A DNA stretch of 64,000 bases from JBCBJX01 sp038522735 (GCA_038522735.1 JBCBJX010000005.1:1-64000); one strand, 5' to 3'; positions 26,301 to 34,815 are shown, counted from the first letter of the stretch. Program-made: numbers and translations. The notes: generated by a model from the sequence alone, not told the origin.

Positions 26301-28234
26301 ACATGTCCGGAGACGTCTTCGGCAACGGGATGCTCCTCTCGAAGAAGACCCGGCTCATCGCGGCCTTCGACCACCGGGACATCTTCATCGATCCTGATCC
26401 GGACGCTGCAACGACATGGGAGGAAAGAAAACGCCTCTTCGATGTCGGCCGGTCCAGCTGGCAGGATTACGACAAATCGAAAATCTCGACCGGCGGAGGC
26501 ATTTTCTCCCGCGGCCAGAAGTCGATCCCGCTGACCGACGAGATCCGCGCGCTCCTCGATATCGACAAACAGGCGCTCGCGCCGAACGACCTCATTCAGG
26601 CGATCCTCAAAATGCGCGTCGACCTTATGTGGATGGGCGGGATCGGCACATACTATAAAGCGACGTATCAGGATAACTGGCGTGTCGGCGACCGCGCCAA
26701 CGACACGGTGCGAGCGAATGCAGCGGACTGCCGCGCAAAGGTGATCGGCGAAGGCGCCAATCTCGGACTCACGCAGGAAGCGCGGATCGAGTTCGCAGCG
26801 AACGGCGGGCGGATCAATACGGACGCCATCGACAACTCCGCGGGCGTTGATTCCTCGGACCACGAAGTGAACATCAAGATCCTGCTGGCGCGGGCCATCG
26901 AGCGCGGCGAGCTCGCCACGGACGATCGCAACCATCTTCTCCGGTCGATGACGGACGATGTGGCCGAGTACGTGCTTGTCCACAATTACGACCAGACCCG
27001 CGCCATCTCGATGATGGAGAGAACGGCGCCGGCCGATCTCGACAGCCACGGCCGCTTCATGGGCGCCCTCGAGCGCGCGGGTCGTCTCGATCGCGCTCTT
27101 GAACGGTTGCCGGGCGCCGAAGAAATCACCGAGCGAAAACTGCGCGGTGAGGGTCTGACGCGCCCAGAGCTTTCGGTGCTGACGGCCTACTCGAAAATCT
27201 GGCTGTTCGACGAACTTCTCGCCTCCGACCTTATCGATGACGACTACTTCCTTGGTGAGATCGAAACCTATTTCCCGACGCCGCTTCGCAGGTTCCAGGA
27301 CGCAATAGCCGAGCACCGCCTCCGCCGCGAAATCATCGCAACGCGGCTTTCCAACGAGATCGTCAACACCTGCGGCCTCACGTTCGCTTACAGGGCGACG
27401 GAGGCGACGGGCGCGAGCTATTGCGAGATCGCGGCGGCCTATGAGGTCGCGCGGCGGGTCTTCATGCTTTCAGATTTCGCCGCTGAACTGGACGATCTCG
27501 ACAACGAGATCGACGCCGACGTTCAGCTTGCGCTCTATCTGGAGGCCTCTGACCTCCTTCGCAAACAGGTCTATCGGATCGCGCGATTGGGCGCGCCGGT
27601 CGGCGCAGGCGAGATCTCGACAAAAGTCGCAACCTACAAGGATGGACTTATCGATCTCATCGCCAGGACGCCGGAGCTTCTAAACGGAAACGGAAAGCGT
27701 CAGTTCAAGGCGCGGGTCGAACGGTTCGTCGGCGCGGGGCTTCCGCAAGCTCTTGCGGAGCGGGCTGCGGCGACGCCGTTCGTGGTGGCGGGCTTTGATA
27801 TCCTGGATATCGCTCAGTCGACGGGGCTTCCGGCCGCGACGGTCGGGGCGCTCTACCACCAGATGGAAGCGACGGTCGACCTTGATGATCTACGGGAGTT
27901 CGCGGCGCAATCGAGCCTTGCGGAGCACTTCGATCGTCTCGCGCTCCGGCGCGTTCTGGAGGACTTCGCGGAAATGCAGCATCGCCTGACCCTGAGCGCA
28001 GTCGACGCCTGCCTCGCCTCCGACGAAACCCCGCAGGAAAATCCGGGCGAGGCGGCCGCTGGGATGATCGACGTCTGGCGGCGCAAGAACCAGGCGGCTC
28101 TGGAACGCTGGGGGCGGATGATCGCCGATCTCGACATCGCGAGCGGCGCGACCATCGGCAAGATGGCGCTCGCAGCACGGCGCCTTGAGGAGCTGTGCGA
28201 CAAGACCGAAGCGGTGAACCGCGCGAACCGCTGA
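23333..28234 (+). CDS. gdhB: NAD-dependent glutamate dehydrogenase, large (180-kDa) class
   Basis: 1633 residues, the expected length for the bacterial L-GDH family found in Pseudomonas, Streptomyces and Caulobacter. ACT-like regulatory segments fill the N-terminal half. The catalytic part begins near residue 800: VARGGLRWSDRKEDYRTEVLDLVKAQ, the active-site VIVPVGSKGGFYPRQLP and the ADKGTATFSDTAN region, then the NAD fold with GVGDMSGDVFGNGML. It deaminates glutamate to 2-oxoglutarate with NAD, serving catabolism of glutamate and arginine-family amino acids. It stands alone with a 168-base upstream gap containing an AT-rich stretch, and meets threonine aldolase tail to tail with 5 bases between. 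The symbol follows common use; gdh2 is also used. Confidence 0.96.
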   Translation: MAARLELDRNFNFDAAIDRARTIEPDIFDQNGEAHPAFEDFLSQAARYRLDEEGEIADPEGLVRRVCEGWTFLKARQKGADNIRVRHVDAGDWRNARLVLEIATEDRPFLVDSISAALAERGKDISYFLNAVLDIARADDGRVAGADGDLMREATLRIEMDPTAEPGEAEEIEREIRLVLADVRAAVDDWEDMRARLASAIAQLERARLEGVSREKRRDSVEFLKWMWDNKFAFLGVRRFDYKAGPEGVSFIHATKFDRGLLRDAERRILGGTFRPDGSLAPEVEAFLNSEETVLIAKANARSLVHRRTAMDYIGVKLYAADGRLLGEERFVGLFTAQTYNRPASDIPLVRNKVSAVLENAGFAPGGHNENALVNILETYPRDELLQIDERTLTTIALGVLQLNKRPHTRLFVRRDRFNRFVSALAFVPRDRFNSTVRQRICKLLAKSFDGSLSSFTVFFGEGALARIHIIVDRLGEAISSPNVAALEREVEEIVRTWSDDFIAKAREVYEGAPPKGLVSRFEQAFPAGYRDRNAPDQALLDIAKIETLGGDRDRALRAFRLRDDAPERIRLKLYQTGSPLPLSDFLPTLENMGLRLIIEAGFPVTPTGAGETIWIHEFVADARSGRAIDFDAARTPFEETCEAVLANRADDDDFNALVLASGVHWREAAILRACAKFQIQSGFQFSLDYMAATLIKHADMTALLIKMFEARFDPSAVVADREARVAELRTALNEGAEQISSIDEDRILRRFANLIAAIKRTNFYQKDETGAAKAHISFKIASRELDELPEPRPFREIFVSSPQVEGVHLRFGAVARGGLRWSDRKEDYRTEVLDLVKAQQVKNAVIVPVGSKGGFYPRQLPVGGDRDAVFQAGREAYKTFIRGLLDVTDNIVEGAVAHPDRTVLHDEDDPYLVVAADKGTATFSDTANAIAVERGFWLGDAFASGGSAGYDHKQMGITARGAWEAVKRHFREMGVDIQNEEFTAAGVGDMSGDVFGNGMLLSKKTRLIAAFDHRDIFIDPDPDAATTWEERKRLFDVGRSSWQDYDKSKISTGGGIFSRGQKSIPLTDEIRALLDIDKQALAPNDLIQAILKMRVDLMWMGGIGTYYKATYQDNWRVGDRANDTVRANAADCRAKVIGEGANLGLTQEARIEFAANGGRINTDAIDNSAGVDSSDHEVNIKILLARAIERGELATDDRNHLLRSMTDDVAEYVLVHNYDQTRAISMMERTAPADLDSHGRFMGALERAGRLDRALERLPGAEEITERKLRGEGLTRPELSVLTAYSKIWLFDELLASDLIDDDYFLGEIETYFPTPLRRFQDAIAEHRLRREIIATRLSNEIVNTCGLTFAYRATEATGASYCEIAAAYEVARRVFMLSDFAAELDDLDNEIDADVQLALYLEASDLLRKQVYRIARLGAPVGAGEISTKVATYKDGLIDLIARTPELLNGNGKRQFKARVERFVGAGLPQALAERAAATPFVVAGFDILDIAQSTGLPAATVGALYHQMEATVDLDDLREFAAQSSLAEHFDRLALRRVLEDFAEMQHRLTLSAVDACLASDETPQENPGEAAAGMIDVWRRKNQAALERWGRMIADLDIASGATIGKMALAARRLEELCDKTEAVNRANR

Positions 28235-28239
28235 GACTG

Positions 28240-29283
28240 TCAGCCGATGACGGAGGAGAGGACGTCCGCGAAGGCGTCTATCTCCTCGTTCGCCGTCGCC
28301 CAGCTTGTCACGAACCGGTGGAGGCGTCCGGCATAGGCGTCGCCGGGACAGACCCACGGATAGAACTGCGCGCCGCGCGACTGAAGCGCCGCGGCCGCCG
28401 ACGGGTCGAGCAGCGCGAACACTTCATTAATCTTGGTGCGGATGGGTACGGCGACCCCGGCGCGATCGAGGACGCCCGCGAGCCGGGCCGCCGCGGCGTT
28501 CGCGTGACGGGCGAGATCGAGCCAGAGATCGCCCTGCAGCCAGGCGTCAAGCTGGGCGGAGAGAAACCGGCTCTTCGACCAGAGGTGCCCCGCTCGTTTG
28601 CGCCGGTAGGCGAAGTCGCCCGCCTGGTCGGGATCGAAAAAGATCACCACCTCCGCCGCCATGCAGCCGTTCTTCGTCGCCCCGAGGCAGAGGACGTCGA
28701 CGCCCGCCTTCCATGTCGCCTCGGCTGGCGAGCGCCCGAGCGCGGCGAGGGCGTTGGAGAACCGCGCCCCGTCCATGTGAACGGCCATGCCCGCCGCCTT
28801 CGCGATGTCGGCGAGAGCGCCTGTCTCGTCGAGCGAGTACAGCGTTCCGTACTCGCTCGCCTGCGTCAGGGAGAGAACCGAGGCGGGCGCGGAATGGGGC
28901 GGGCGCGCTGGAAATGCGGCGAGAGACGCGGCGAGGGTTTTGGCGGAGAGTTTTCCGTCCGCACCGGGCAGAGGGACAAGCTTCGCCCCGCCGGTGAAAA
29001 ATTCGGGCGCGGAGCACTCGTCCAGTTGAATGTGGCTCGCTTCATGACAGTAGATGCGGCCATAGGGCGGGACGAGCGCGGCGAGGGCGAGACCGTTCGC
29101 CGCCGAGCCCGTCGCGACCTCGAAGACGGTGATCTCCCGCTCGAAGATTTCCGCAAGGCGGGCGTCGACCGCTGCGGTCCAGTCGTCTGCGCCGTAACCC
29201 GCCGCCGCGCCGTCATTGGCGGCGGCGAGCGCTTCCAGGACGCGCGGGTGCGCGCCGACGGCGTTGTCGGAGGAAAAATTCAT
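28240..29283 (-). CDS. ltaE: Low-specificity L-threonine aldolase
   Basis: 347 residues from ATG 29283; a GTG four codons upstream is an alternative. The fold-type I PLP pattern is clear: MNFSSDNAVGAHPRVLEAL, VATGSAANGLALAAL near residue 60, the aspartate in VHMDGARFSNALA that pairs with the pyridine nitrogen, and the Schiff-base lysine in LCLGATKNGCM. It cleaves L-threonine or allo-threonine to glycine and acetaldehyde in the cytoplasm. It converges with gdhB and lies 15 bases downstream of ihfB on the same strand, so they may be transcribed together, though a functional tie is not obvious. Confidence 0.93.
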   Translation of the reverse strand: MNFSSDNAVGAHPRVLEALAAANDGAAAGYGADDWTAAVDARLAEIFEREITVFEVATGSAANGLALAALVPPYGRIYCHEASHIQLDECSAPEFFTGGAKLVPLPGADGKLSAKTLAASLAAFPARPPHSAPASVLSLTQASEYGTLYSLDETGALADIAKAAGMAVHMDGARFSNALAALGRSPAEATWKAGVDVLCLGATKNGCMAAEVVIFFDPDQAGDFAYRRKRAGHLWSKSRFLSAQLDAWLQGDLWLDLARHANAAAARLAGVLDRAGVAVPIRTKINEVFALLDPSAAAALQSRGAQFYPWVCPGDAYAGRLHRFVTSWATANEEIDAFADVLSSVIG

Positions 29284-29298
29284 CGTCCGCCGCACGTG

Positions 29299-29640
29299 TC
29301 AGCCGTCCCGCCGGCCGGCCTCGCCGAAGGCCGTCGTCAGGACGTTCGGGGCGTATCGGCCCTGAGCGTTCAGCCGGTCGCGCATCTCCTTACCCGCCTT
29401 GAAGAAGGGCGCCCACTTCTCCTCGATCTCAACGGACTCGCCCGTGCGCGGGTTGCGGCCCGTACGCGCCGGGCGGTGCTTCACCGAAAACGCGCCGAAG
29501 CCGCGCAGCTCCACGCGGTCGCCTCGGGCGAGGGCGTCGGTGATTTCGTCGAAGATCGCCCCGACGATCCGCTCGACATCGCGCTGATAAAGCTGCGGGT
29601 GGTCCGCCGCGAGGCGGGCGATCAGCTCGGATTTGATCAT
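29299..29640 (-). CDS. ihfB: Integration host factor beta subunit
   Basis: 113 residues from ATG 29640 with GAGGGGAGAA ahead; the longer open frame to 29961 is antisense to ubiE. MIKSELIARLAADHPQLYQRDVERIV and the DNA-bending arm RGFGAFSVKHRPARTGRNPRTGE (split here for the Pro-containing tip) define the HU/IHF fold, and the IhfB form is indicated by the MIKSELI start and EIEEKWAPFFKAGKEMRDRLN. A 20-residue tail beyond the normal end is present. IHF bends DNA at specific sites and is needed at most sigma-54 promoters, relevant to the two such promoters here. Divergent from ubiE. Confidence 0.93.
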   Translation of the reverse strand: MIKSELIARLAADHPQLYQRDVERIVGAIFDEITDALARGDRVELRGFGAFSVKHRPARTGRNPRTGESVEIEEKWAPFFKAGKEMRDRLNAQGRYAPNVLTTAFGEAGRRDG

Positions 29641-29743
29641 CGACGCAAGTTCTCCCCTCAAGCACGCCCCGGGGGCGCAACCCTCACGCGCCTTCGTCGC
29701 CGGAAGCGCACGCGCTAAACTCGAAATGCGTCCAGTTTCAGAC

Positions 29744-29779
29744 CCTTGACGCTGGCCGACCAGGCCCGCGGCGTCAAGG
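29744..29779. repeat. Inverted repeat in the ihfB-ubiE divergent region
   Basis: Perfect 9-base arms CCTTGACGC and GCGTCAAGG are separated by 18 bases. The arms place a TTGACG box on each strand, so this may be an operator or paired -35 elements. No -10 box is convincing on either strand. Confidence 0.4.
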
Positions 29780-29817
29780 CGCTTCGACTTCCGGATTGTC
29801 GCCGCTAAGGGATTTCC

Positions 29818-30585
29818 ATGACTGAGAACCACGACAGGACAGCAAGCTTCGGCTTCCGCGAGGTGCCCGCCGGCGAAAAATCCGGAATGGTGCGCGGCGT
29901 CTTCGACAGCGTCGCGACGCGCTACGATCTGATGAACGACGCCATGTCCTTCGGCGTCCACCGCATCTGGAAGGAAGCCTTCGTCGATCGCTTGGCGCCG
30001 CGCCCGGGCATGCGCCTACTCGACGTTGCGGGCGGCACGGGCGACGTCGCGCTGAAAGCCCTCGCCCGGGCCGACCGGCGCGCGGGACCTCCGGCGACAG
30101 CGGTCATCTGCGACATCAATTATGAGATGCTGCAAGCCGGGCTCTCCCGTCGCGAGGCGGAGCGGTTCGAGGATCGACTTTCCCGGGTCACCGGCGATGC
30201 GGAAACCCTGCCGCTTCCGGACAACGCCTGCGACGCCTACACGATCGCCTTCGGCATCAGGAACGTGACGGACATGGACGCGGCGCTCAGCGAAGCGCAT
30301 CGCGTCCTGAGACCCGGCGGCCGCTTCTTCTGCCTTGAATTCTCCCATCCGATTACGGAGGGCCTTCAAGCGGTCTACGACGCTTATTCCTTCAACCTCA
30401 TCCCGCGCATGGGCGCAGCGATCGCGGGCGACCGGGAAAGCTATCAGTATCTCGTCGAGAGCATCCGACGGTTTCCGAACCAGCCCGCCTTTGCGCGTCG
30501 CATCGAAGATGCGGGCTTCCGGCGCGTCGCCTTCGAGAACTTCTCAGGCGGCGTCGCGGCCGTGCATTCGGGCTGGAAGATCTGA
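29818..30585 (+). CDS. ubiE: Ubiquinone/menaquinone biosynthesis C-methyltransferase
   Basis: 255 residues, ATG fixed by AAGGGA five bases ahead. Motifs: GFREVPAGEKSGMVRGVFDSVATRYDLMND at the N-terminus (given here as adjoining parts GFREVPAGEK and FDSVATRYDLMND), the SAM-binding LLDVAGGTGDVAL, FGIRNVTDMDAAL and the closing VAFENFSGGVAAVHSGWKI. It C-methylates the demethyl quinol intermediate of ubiquinone synthesis. ubiB follows by 5 bases; ubiE-ubiB adjacency is standard in alphaproteobacteria, usually with a DNA glycosylase gene on the other side, which is replaced here by ihfB. Confidence 0.96.
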   Translation: MTENHDRTASFGFREVPAGEKSGMVRGVFDSVATRYDLMNDAMSFGVHRIWKEAFVDRLAPRPGMRLLDVAGGTGDVALKALARADRRAGPPATAVICDINYEMLQAGLSRREAERFEDRLSRVTGDAETLPLPDNACDAYTIAFGIRNVTDMDAALSEAHRVLRPGGRFFCLEFSHPITEGLQAVYDAYSFNLIPRMGAAIAGDRESYQYLVESIRRFPNQPAFARRIEDAGFRRVAFENFSGGVAAVHSGWKI

Positions 30586-30590
30586 CGGGC

Positions 30591-32171
30591 ATGTTCGCTG
30601 CGATCGCCGATTACCTGCGGCTCGCCCGCGCGGGGTTCGCCCTCGCGCGCTACGACGCGCTCTTCCCGAAAGAATATGCAGACGCCTTCCCCGCGCCGCT
30701 CCGCCTCCTGGGAACCGTCAGCCGCATCGGCGCGAAACGCCGCGAGAACGGCGTTCCCCTCTCCGTCGGCGCCCGCCTCGCCCGGGGGCTCGAGGCCCAG
30801 GGCCCCGCCTACATCAAGCTCGGCCAGTTCCTTGCGACGCGCCCGGACATCATCGGCTTCGACATCGCGCGGTCCTTGAGCCGCCTGCAGGACGCCCTGC
30901 CTGCGTTCCCGCAGGAGGAGGCGGTTCGCGAGATTGAAAAGAGCCTCGGCCGTCCGGTTGCAGAGCTGTTCGGTGAGTTCGGCCCGCCGGTCGCCGCCGC
31001 CTCCATCGCGCAGGTCCATAAAGCGACGACGGCGGACGGCCGTACAGTCGCTGTGAAGATCCTCCGCCCGCGCATTGAGCGGACGGTCGCCCGCGAGTTC
31101 CGCGCCTTCGCGCGCGGGGCCCGCCTCGTCGAACGCCTCGCACCCGCTGCGCGTCGGCTCGAGCCGCAGGCCTTCGTCGGGGCCCTTCGTGAATCCGCCG
31201 AATTCGAGCTTGATCTTCGCATGGAGGCGGCCGGCGCCTCGGAGCTGAAAGAGGGCCTGAGCGCCGACCCGAACCTTCGCGTTCCGGAAGTCATCTGGCC
31301 GCTCTCAAGCCGCCGCGTCCTCACCCTCCAATGGATCGACGGCGCGCCGCTGACGAATCCCGACGCCGTCGCCGCGAGCGGCGCCGACCGCCAGCGCCTC
31401 GCCCGCGCCGTCATCGAGGCTTTCCTGAAGCAGGCCCTTGGCGAAAGCGGTTTCTTCCACGCCGACATGCACCAGGGCAATCTGCTAGCGGACGAAGCGG
31501 GCCGGCTCGTCCTTCTCGATTTCGGCATTACCGGACGCCTCGACGACGACGCGAAGCGTTATCTCGCCGAAATCCTCTACGCCTTCCTCAACCGGGATTA
31601 CGCTCGCGGCGCGGCGGTCCACTTCGAGGCGGGATACGTTCCGAAGACGTTCGCCCCCGCCCGTTTCGCCCAGGCCCTGCGCGCTGTCGGGGAGCCGGTC
31701 TTCGGGGCGAAAGCGGAGCAGGTGGACATGTCCCGGCTCCTGCAGCAGCTCTTCGACGTCACCGCCCTCTTCGACATGCACCTGCGGCCGGAACTCGTGC
31801 TCCTGCAGCGGACGATGGTGACCGTCGAGGGCGTCGCCCGCGAACTCGACCCGAAAGTCGACATGTGGGAGACGGCGCGACCGATCGTCGAAGGGTTCAT
31901 GACCGACCGCCTCGGCCCTCGCGCTCGGCTCCGGGCAGCCCGCGAGGCGGCGCTGACCGGCGTCCGCCTCCTCGACCGCGCCCCGGGCCTCGCCGTCGCG
32001 GCGGAGCGCATCGCCGCCGGCGCGGCCGCGGACCCGGACGGCTTCGCGGACCGGTTCGTGAAGCCCGCGGCGCCGGCTCGCCCCGTCGAGCGAGGATCAA
32101 GCCGTGCGCTCTGGGCGGTCGCTGCCGGGTTGGTCCTGCTGGCGGCGGCGGTCGCGCTTGCCGGCCTTTGA
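30591..32171 (+). CDS. ubiB: Ubiquinone biosynthesis ABC1-type atypical kinase
   Basis: 526 residues. The family-defining KxGQ motif is YIKLGQFLATRPD near residue 82. An Ala-rich nucleotide loop AAASIAQVHKA, the VAVKILRP lysine, the catalytic FFHADMHQGNLL and the metal-binding LLDFGITGRLDD follow in order. A C-terminal membrane helix (LWAVAAGLVLLAAAVALAGL) anchors it at the inner membrane. UbiB has ATPase activity needed for the hydroxylation steps of ubiquinone synthesis, probably helping extract or present lipid intermediates. It is co-transcribed with ubiE. A long inverted repeat follows the stop codon. Confidence 0.95.
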   Translation: MFAAIADYLRLARAGFALARYDALFPKEYADAFPAPLRLLGTVSRIGAKRRENGVPLSVGARLARGLEAQGPAYIKLGQFLATRPDIIGFDIARSLSRLQDALPAFPQEEAVREIEKSLGRPVAELFGEFGPPVAAASIAQVHKATTADGRTVAVKILRPRIERTVAREFRAFARGARLVERLAPAARRLEPQAFVGALRESAEFELDLRMEAAGASELKEGLSADPNLRVPEVIWPLSSRRVLTLQWIDGAPLTNPDAVAASGADRQRLARAVIEAFLKQALGESGFFHADMHQGNLLADEAGRLVLLDFGITGRLDDDAKRYLAEILYAFLNRDYARGAAVHFEAGYVPKTFAPARFAQALRAVGEPVFGAKAEQVDMSRLLQQLFDVTALFDMHLRPELVLLQRTMVTVEGVARELDPKVDMWETARPIVEGFMTDRLGPRARLRAAREAALTGVRLLDRAPGLAVAAERIAAGAAADPDGFADRFVKPAAPARPVERGSSRALWAVAAGLVLLAAAVALAGL

Positions 32172-32184
32172 AGGCGCACACGTA

Positions 32185-32321
32185 TGTCATCCCGCGGCTC
32201 GTCCGCGGGACCCAGCTCCGGAACTGTTAGTCCGCACTACTCCCGGGCGACACGCACGCTCTGTTATCGAGCGCCTCGACGACTTTTGTGATGGGTCCCG
32301 CGGACGAGCCGCGGGATGACA
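32185..32321. repeat. 30-bp perfect inverted repeat (REP-like pair) between ubiB and coaBC
   Basis: Arms at 32185-32214 and 32292-32321 are exact reverse complements; one mismatch further out they pair for three more bases. Each arm is itself a hairpin, CCCGCGG-CTCGT-CCGCGGG. The spacer of 77 bases holds nothing I recognise. The unit TGTCATCCCGCGG resembles a widespread alphaproteobacterial intergenic repeat, from memory. In RNA the whole could form a long stem after ubiB. Confidence 0.85.
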
Positions 32322-32396
32322 CACGATGCACAGGGCTCACCCGCGGGTGAGCGCGTGCGAGTTTCCCCGGCCAGCGGCATGGCGTAAGACGCCGAT

Positions 32397-33599
32397 ATGA
32401 AACGGGTTCTTCTCATCATCGGCGGCGGAGTCGCCGCCTATAAGGCGCTCGAAGCCGCGCGCGAGATGATGCGGCGCGGGATCGCCGTCTCCGGCCTCCT
32501 GACGAAAGGCGGAGCGCAATTCATTACGCCGCTCTCGGTGACGGCCCTCACCGGAGAAAAATGCTATACGGATCTTTTCGACATGGGCGACGAGGCTGAG
32601 ATGGGCCATATCGAGCTCTCCCGCTCCGCCGACCTCTTGCTCGTCGCTCCGGCGACGGCGGACCTGATGGCGAAGGCCGCGAACGGGCATGCGGACGATC
32701 TCGCCTCCACCGCCCTCCTCGCCACCGACAAGCCGGTGATGATGGCGCCCGCCATGAACGTCCGCATGTGGGAGCACGCGGCGACGCAGCGCAATATCGC
32801 GACGCTGAAAGAAGACAGCGTACGGATCATCGGCCCTGACGAAGGCCCGATGGCCTGCGGCGAGTTCGGCCCCGGGCGGATGGCCGAGCCCGCGGCGATC
32901 GCCGATGCGGTCGACGCGTTCTTCACGACGGGCGGCGCGCAGCCGCTGAAGGGCCGCAGGGTGCTCGTCAACGCCGGGCCCACGCACGAGCCGATCGATC
33001 CCGTGCGCTACATCGCCAACCGCTCCTCCGGCAAACAGGGCTTCGCCATCGCCGACGCCCTCGCCAAAGCGGGCGCCGACGTGACGCTGGTGACGGGTCC
33101 TGTCTCGATCCCCACCCCGGCGACGGTCGATGTCGTCCGGGTGCAGACGGCACGCGAGATGCTGACCGCGTGCGAGGCGGCGCTGCCTGTCGACTGCGCG
33201 GTCTGCACCGCGGCGGTTGCGGACTTCCGGCCCGATCTCGACGCGCATTCGAAGATCAAGAAGGAGCGCGGCGGCCTCACCTCCGTGCCGCTCGCGGAGA
33301 ACCCGGACATCCTCGCGACCCTCTCAGCGCCCGGGCCGAACAGACCGCGGATCGTCGTCGGCTTCGCCGCCGAAACGAACGACGTCGTCTTTTACGCCCA
33401 GAACAAGCTCGCGAAGAAAGGCTGCGACCTCATCGTCGCCAACGACGTCTCGGGCGACGTCATGGGCGGCGACCGCAACCACGTCCACCTCGTCACCGAG
33501 GACGATGTGGATGACTGGCCGGACATGCCGAAAACCGAAGTCGGCGCGCGGCTGGCGGTTCGGATCGGAGAGATGCTTGACCGGAAGGATGCGGAATGA
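32397..33599 (+). CDS. coaBC: Bifunctional phosphopantothenoylcysteine decarboxylase / phosphopantothenate-cysteine ligase
   Basis: 400 residues. The N-terminal flavoprotein half (CoaC, about 1-180) shows LIIGGGVAAYKALE, the PAMNVRMWEH motif and the catalytic cysteine in MACGEFGPGRMAE. The C-terminal half (CoaB, about 190-400) shows VLVNAGPTHEPIDPVRYIANRSSGKQG (here joined parts NAGPTHEPIDPVR and NRSSGKQG), AVADFRP and the lysine pair in HSKIKKERG. Together they couple cysteine to 4'-phosphopantothenate and decarboxylate it, two steps of coenzyme A synthesis. The dut start codon overlaps its stop (ATGA), so coaBC-dut is one unit. Confidence 0.96.
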   Translation: MKRVLLIIGGGVAAYKALEAAREMMRRGIAVSGLLTKGGAQFITPLSVTALTGEKCYTDLFDMGDEAEMGHIELSRSADLLLVAPATADLMAKAANGHADDLASTALLATDKPVMMAPAMNVRMWEHAATQRNIATLKEDSVRIIGPDEGPMACGEFGPGRMAEPAAIADAVDAFFTTGGAQPLKGRRVLVNAGPTHEPIDPVRYIANRSSGKQGFAIADALAKAGADVTLVTGPVSIPTPATVDVVRVQTAREMLTACEAALPVDCAVCTAAVADFRPDLDAHSKIKKERGGLTSVPLAENPDILATLSAPGPNRPRIVVGFAAETNDVVFYAQNKLAKKGCDLIVANDVSGDVMGGDRNHVHLVTEDDVDDWPDMPKTEVGARLAVRIGEMLDRKDAE

Positions 33600-34039
33600 C
33601 CGTCGTCCGGCTGAAACGCCTCCCGAACGGCGACGGCGTTGATCCGCCGTCCTATGAATCCACGCTCGCCGCCGGCGCGGACCTGCGCGCTGCGGTGGTC
33701 GAACCGATCACCCTCCAGCCGGGCGAGCGCTTCGCCGTGCCGACGGGCTTCGCGATGGCGCTCGCGCCCGGCTGGGAGGCGCAGGTGCGCCCGCGCTCCG
33801 GTCTCGCGGCGAAGAAAGGCGTCACCTGCCTCAATACTCCGGGAACGATTGATGCGGATTATCGCGGCGAGGTGCACGCGCTCCTCATCAACCACGGCGA
33901 GGCCCCGTTCACGGTGAACCGCGGGGACCGGATCGCCCAGCTGGTGATCGCGCCGGCGCCGCAGGCGCGCTTCGAGCTGGTTGACGATCTCGACGACACC
34001 GAGCGCGGGGCGGGCGGCTTCGGGTCCACCGGGGTCTGA
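33596..34039 (+). CDS. dut: dUTP diphosphatase
   Basis: 147 residues of the trimeric dUTPase family. The five conserved motifs are present: AGADLRAA, VRPRSGLAAKKGV, the uracil-binding NTPGTIDADYRGEV with catalytic Asp, RGDRIAQLVI, and the C-terminal lid RGAGGFGSTGV. It hydrolyses dUTP to dUMP and pyrophosphate, keeping uracil out of DNA. It overlaps coaBC by 4 bases at its start and the next gene by one base at its end (TGATG), so translation is coupled. coaBC-dut is a common pairing in Proteobacteria. Confidence 0.96.
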   Translation: MTVVRLKRLPNGDGVDPPSYESTLAAGADLRAAVVEPITLQPGERFAVPTGFAMALAPGWEAQVRPRSGLAAKKGVTCLNTPGTIDADYRGEVHALLINHGEAPFTVNRGDRIAQLVIAPAPQARFELVDDLDDTERGAGGFGSTGV

Positions 34040-34815
34040 TGGCTCTCACCTCCGATGAAATCCGTCGGTATGCGCGCCATCTTCTGCTTCCCGATGTCGG
34101 CGCCCAGGGCCAGCAGCGGCTGAAGGCGGCGACCGTCGTTCTCATCGGCGTCGGCGGCATCGGCGCGCCGGCCCTCGCCCATCTCGCCGCCTCAGGCGTC
34201 GGCCGCCTCCGCCTTGTCGATCCCGACCGCGTCGACGCCTCGAACCTGCACCGGCAGTTCATCTACCAAACAGAGGACGAAGGCGCGCTCAAGGTGGCCG
34301 CTGCGCTCCGCTTCGCGCACGCCCTTAACCCGCACGTCCTCGTCGAAACCGATGCGCGCGCCCTCGATGCGGAGAACGCGGGCGCGCTACTTGCGGGAGC
34401 GGACGTCGTCGTCGACGGGCTCGACCGGTTCCCGCCGCGCTATGCACTGAACGCGGCGGCGATGGCGGCGCGGGTTCCCCTCGTCTCCGGGGCTGTCGGC
34501 CGCTATGGCGGCTATCTCTCCGTCTACAAACCGTGGGAAGGCGCCGAGGCGCCCTGTTTCGGCTGCCTGACGCCGGAGGAGCCGCCGGACGCAGACCTCT
34601 GCGAGCGGGACGGCGTCCTCGGCCCCGTCCCCGGCGTCGTCGGCGCGATGGCGGCCGTCGAGGCGATCAAGGAGATCGCGGGGCTCGGAAAAAGCCTCGC
34701 CGGGCGGCTTTTTCACTACGACCCTCTGGCGAGCGGGGTTCGAACCGTGCAGTTAAGCCGCGATCCGGCGTGCCCTCACTGCGCCGGGCTCGACCGGGGA
34801 GACGCCGCGCCATGA
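34039..34815 (+). CDS. MoeB/ThiF-family adenylyltransferase
   Basis: 258 residues, E1-like fold. RYARHLLLPDVGAQGQQRL opens it, followed by ATP-binding VLIGVGGIGAPALAHLAASGVG, the acidic LVDPDRVDASNLHRQ, and the crossover cysteine in DLCERDGVLGPVPGVVG. A structural zinc site is formed by CFGC and CPHC. Such enzymes adenylate the C-terminal Gly-Gly of a sulfur carrier (MoaD, ThiS) for molybdopterin or thiamine synthesis. There is no rhodanese domain. Carrier specificity cannot be told as no moaD or thiS is near. ATGA coupling to the next gene. Confidence 0.9.
   Translation: MALTSDEIRRYARHLLLPDVGAQGQQRLKAATVVLIGVGGIGAPALAHLAASGVGRLRLVDPDRVDASNLHRQFIYQTEDEGALKVAAALRFAHALNPHVLVETDARALDAENAGALLAGADVVVDGLDRFPPRYALNAAAMAARVPLVSGAVGRYGGYLSVYKPWEGAEAPCFGCLTPEEPPDADLCERDGVLGPVPGVVGAMAAVEAIKEIAGLGKSLAGRLFHYDPLASGVRTVQLSRDPACPHCAGLDRGDAAP

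Noticed and set aside
22544..27316. Two open frames above 700 codons antisense to the membrane protein and glutamate dehydrogenase
   Set aside because: No recognisable motifs and low-complexity composition; they mirror the codon structure of gdhB.
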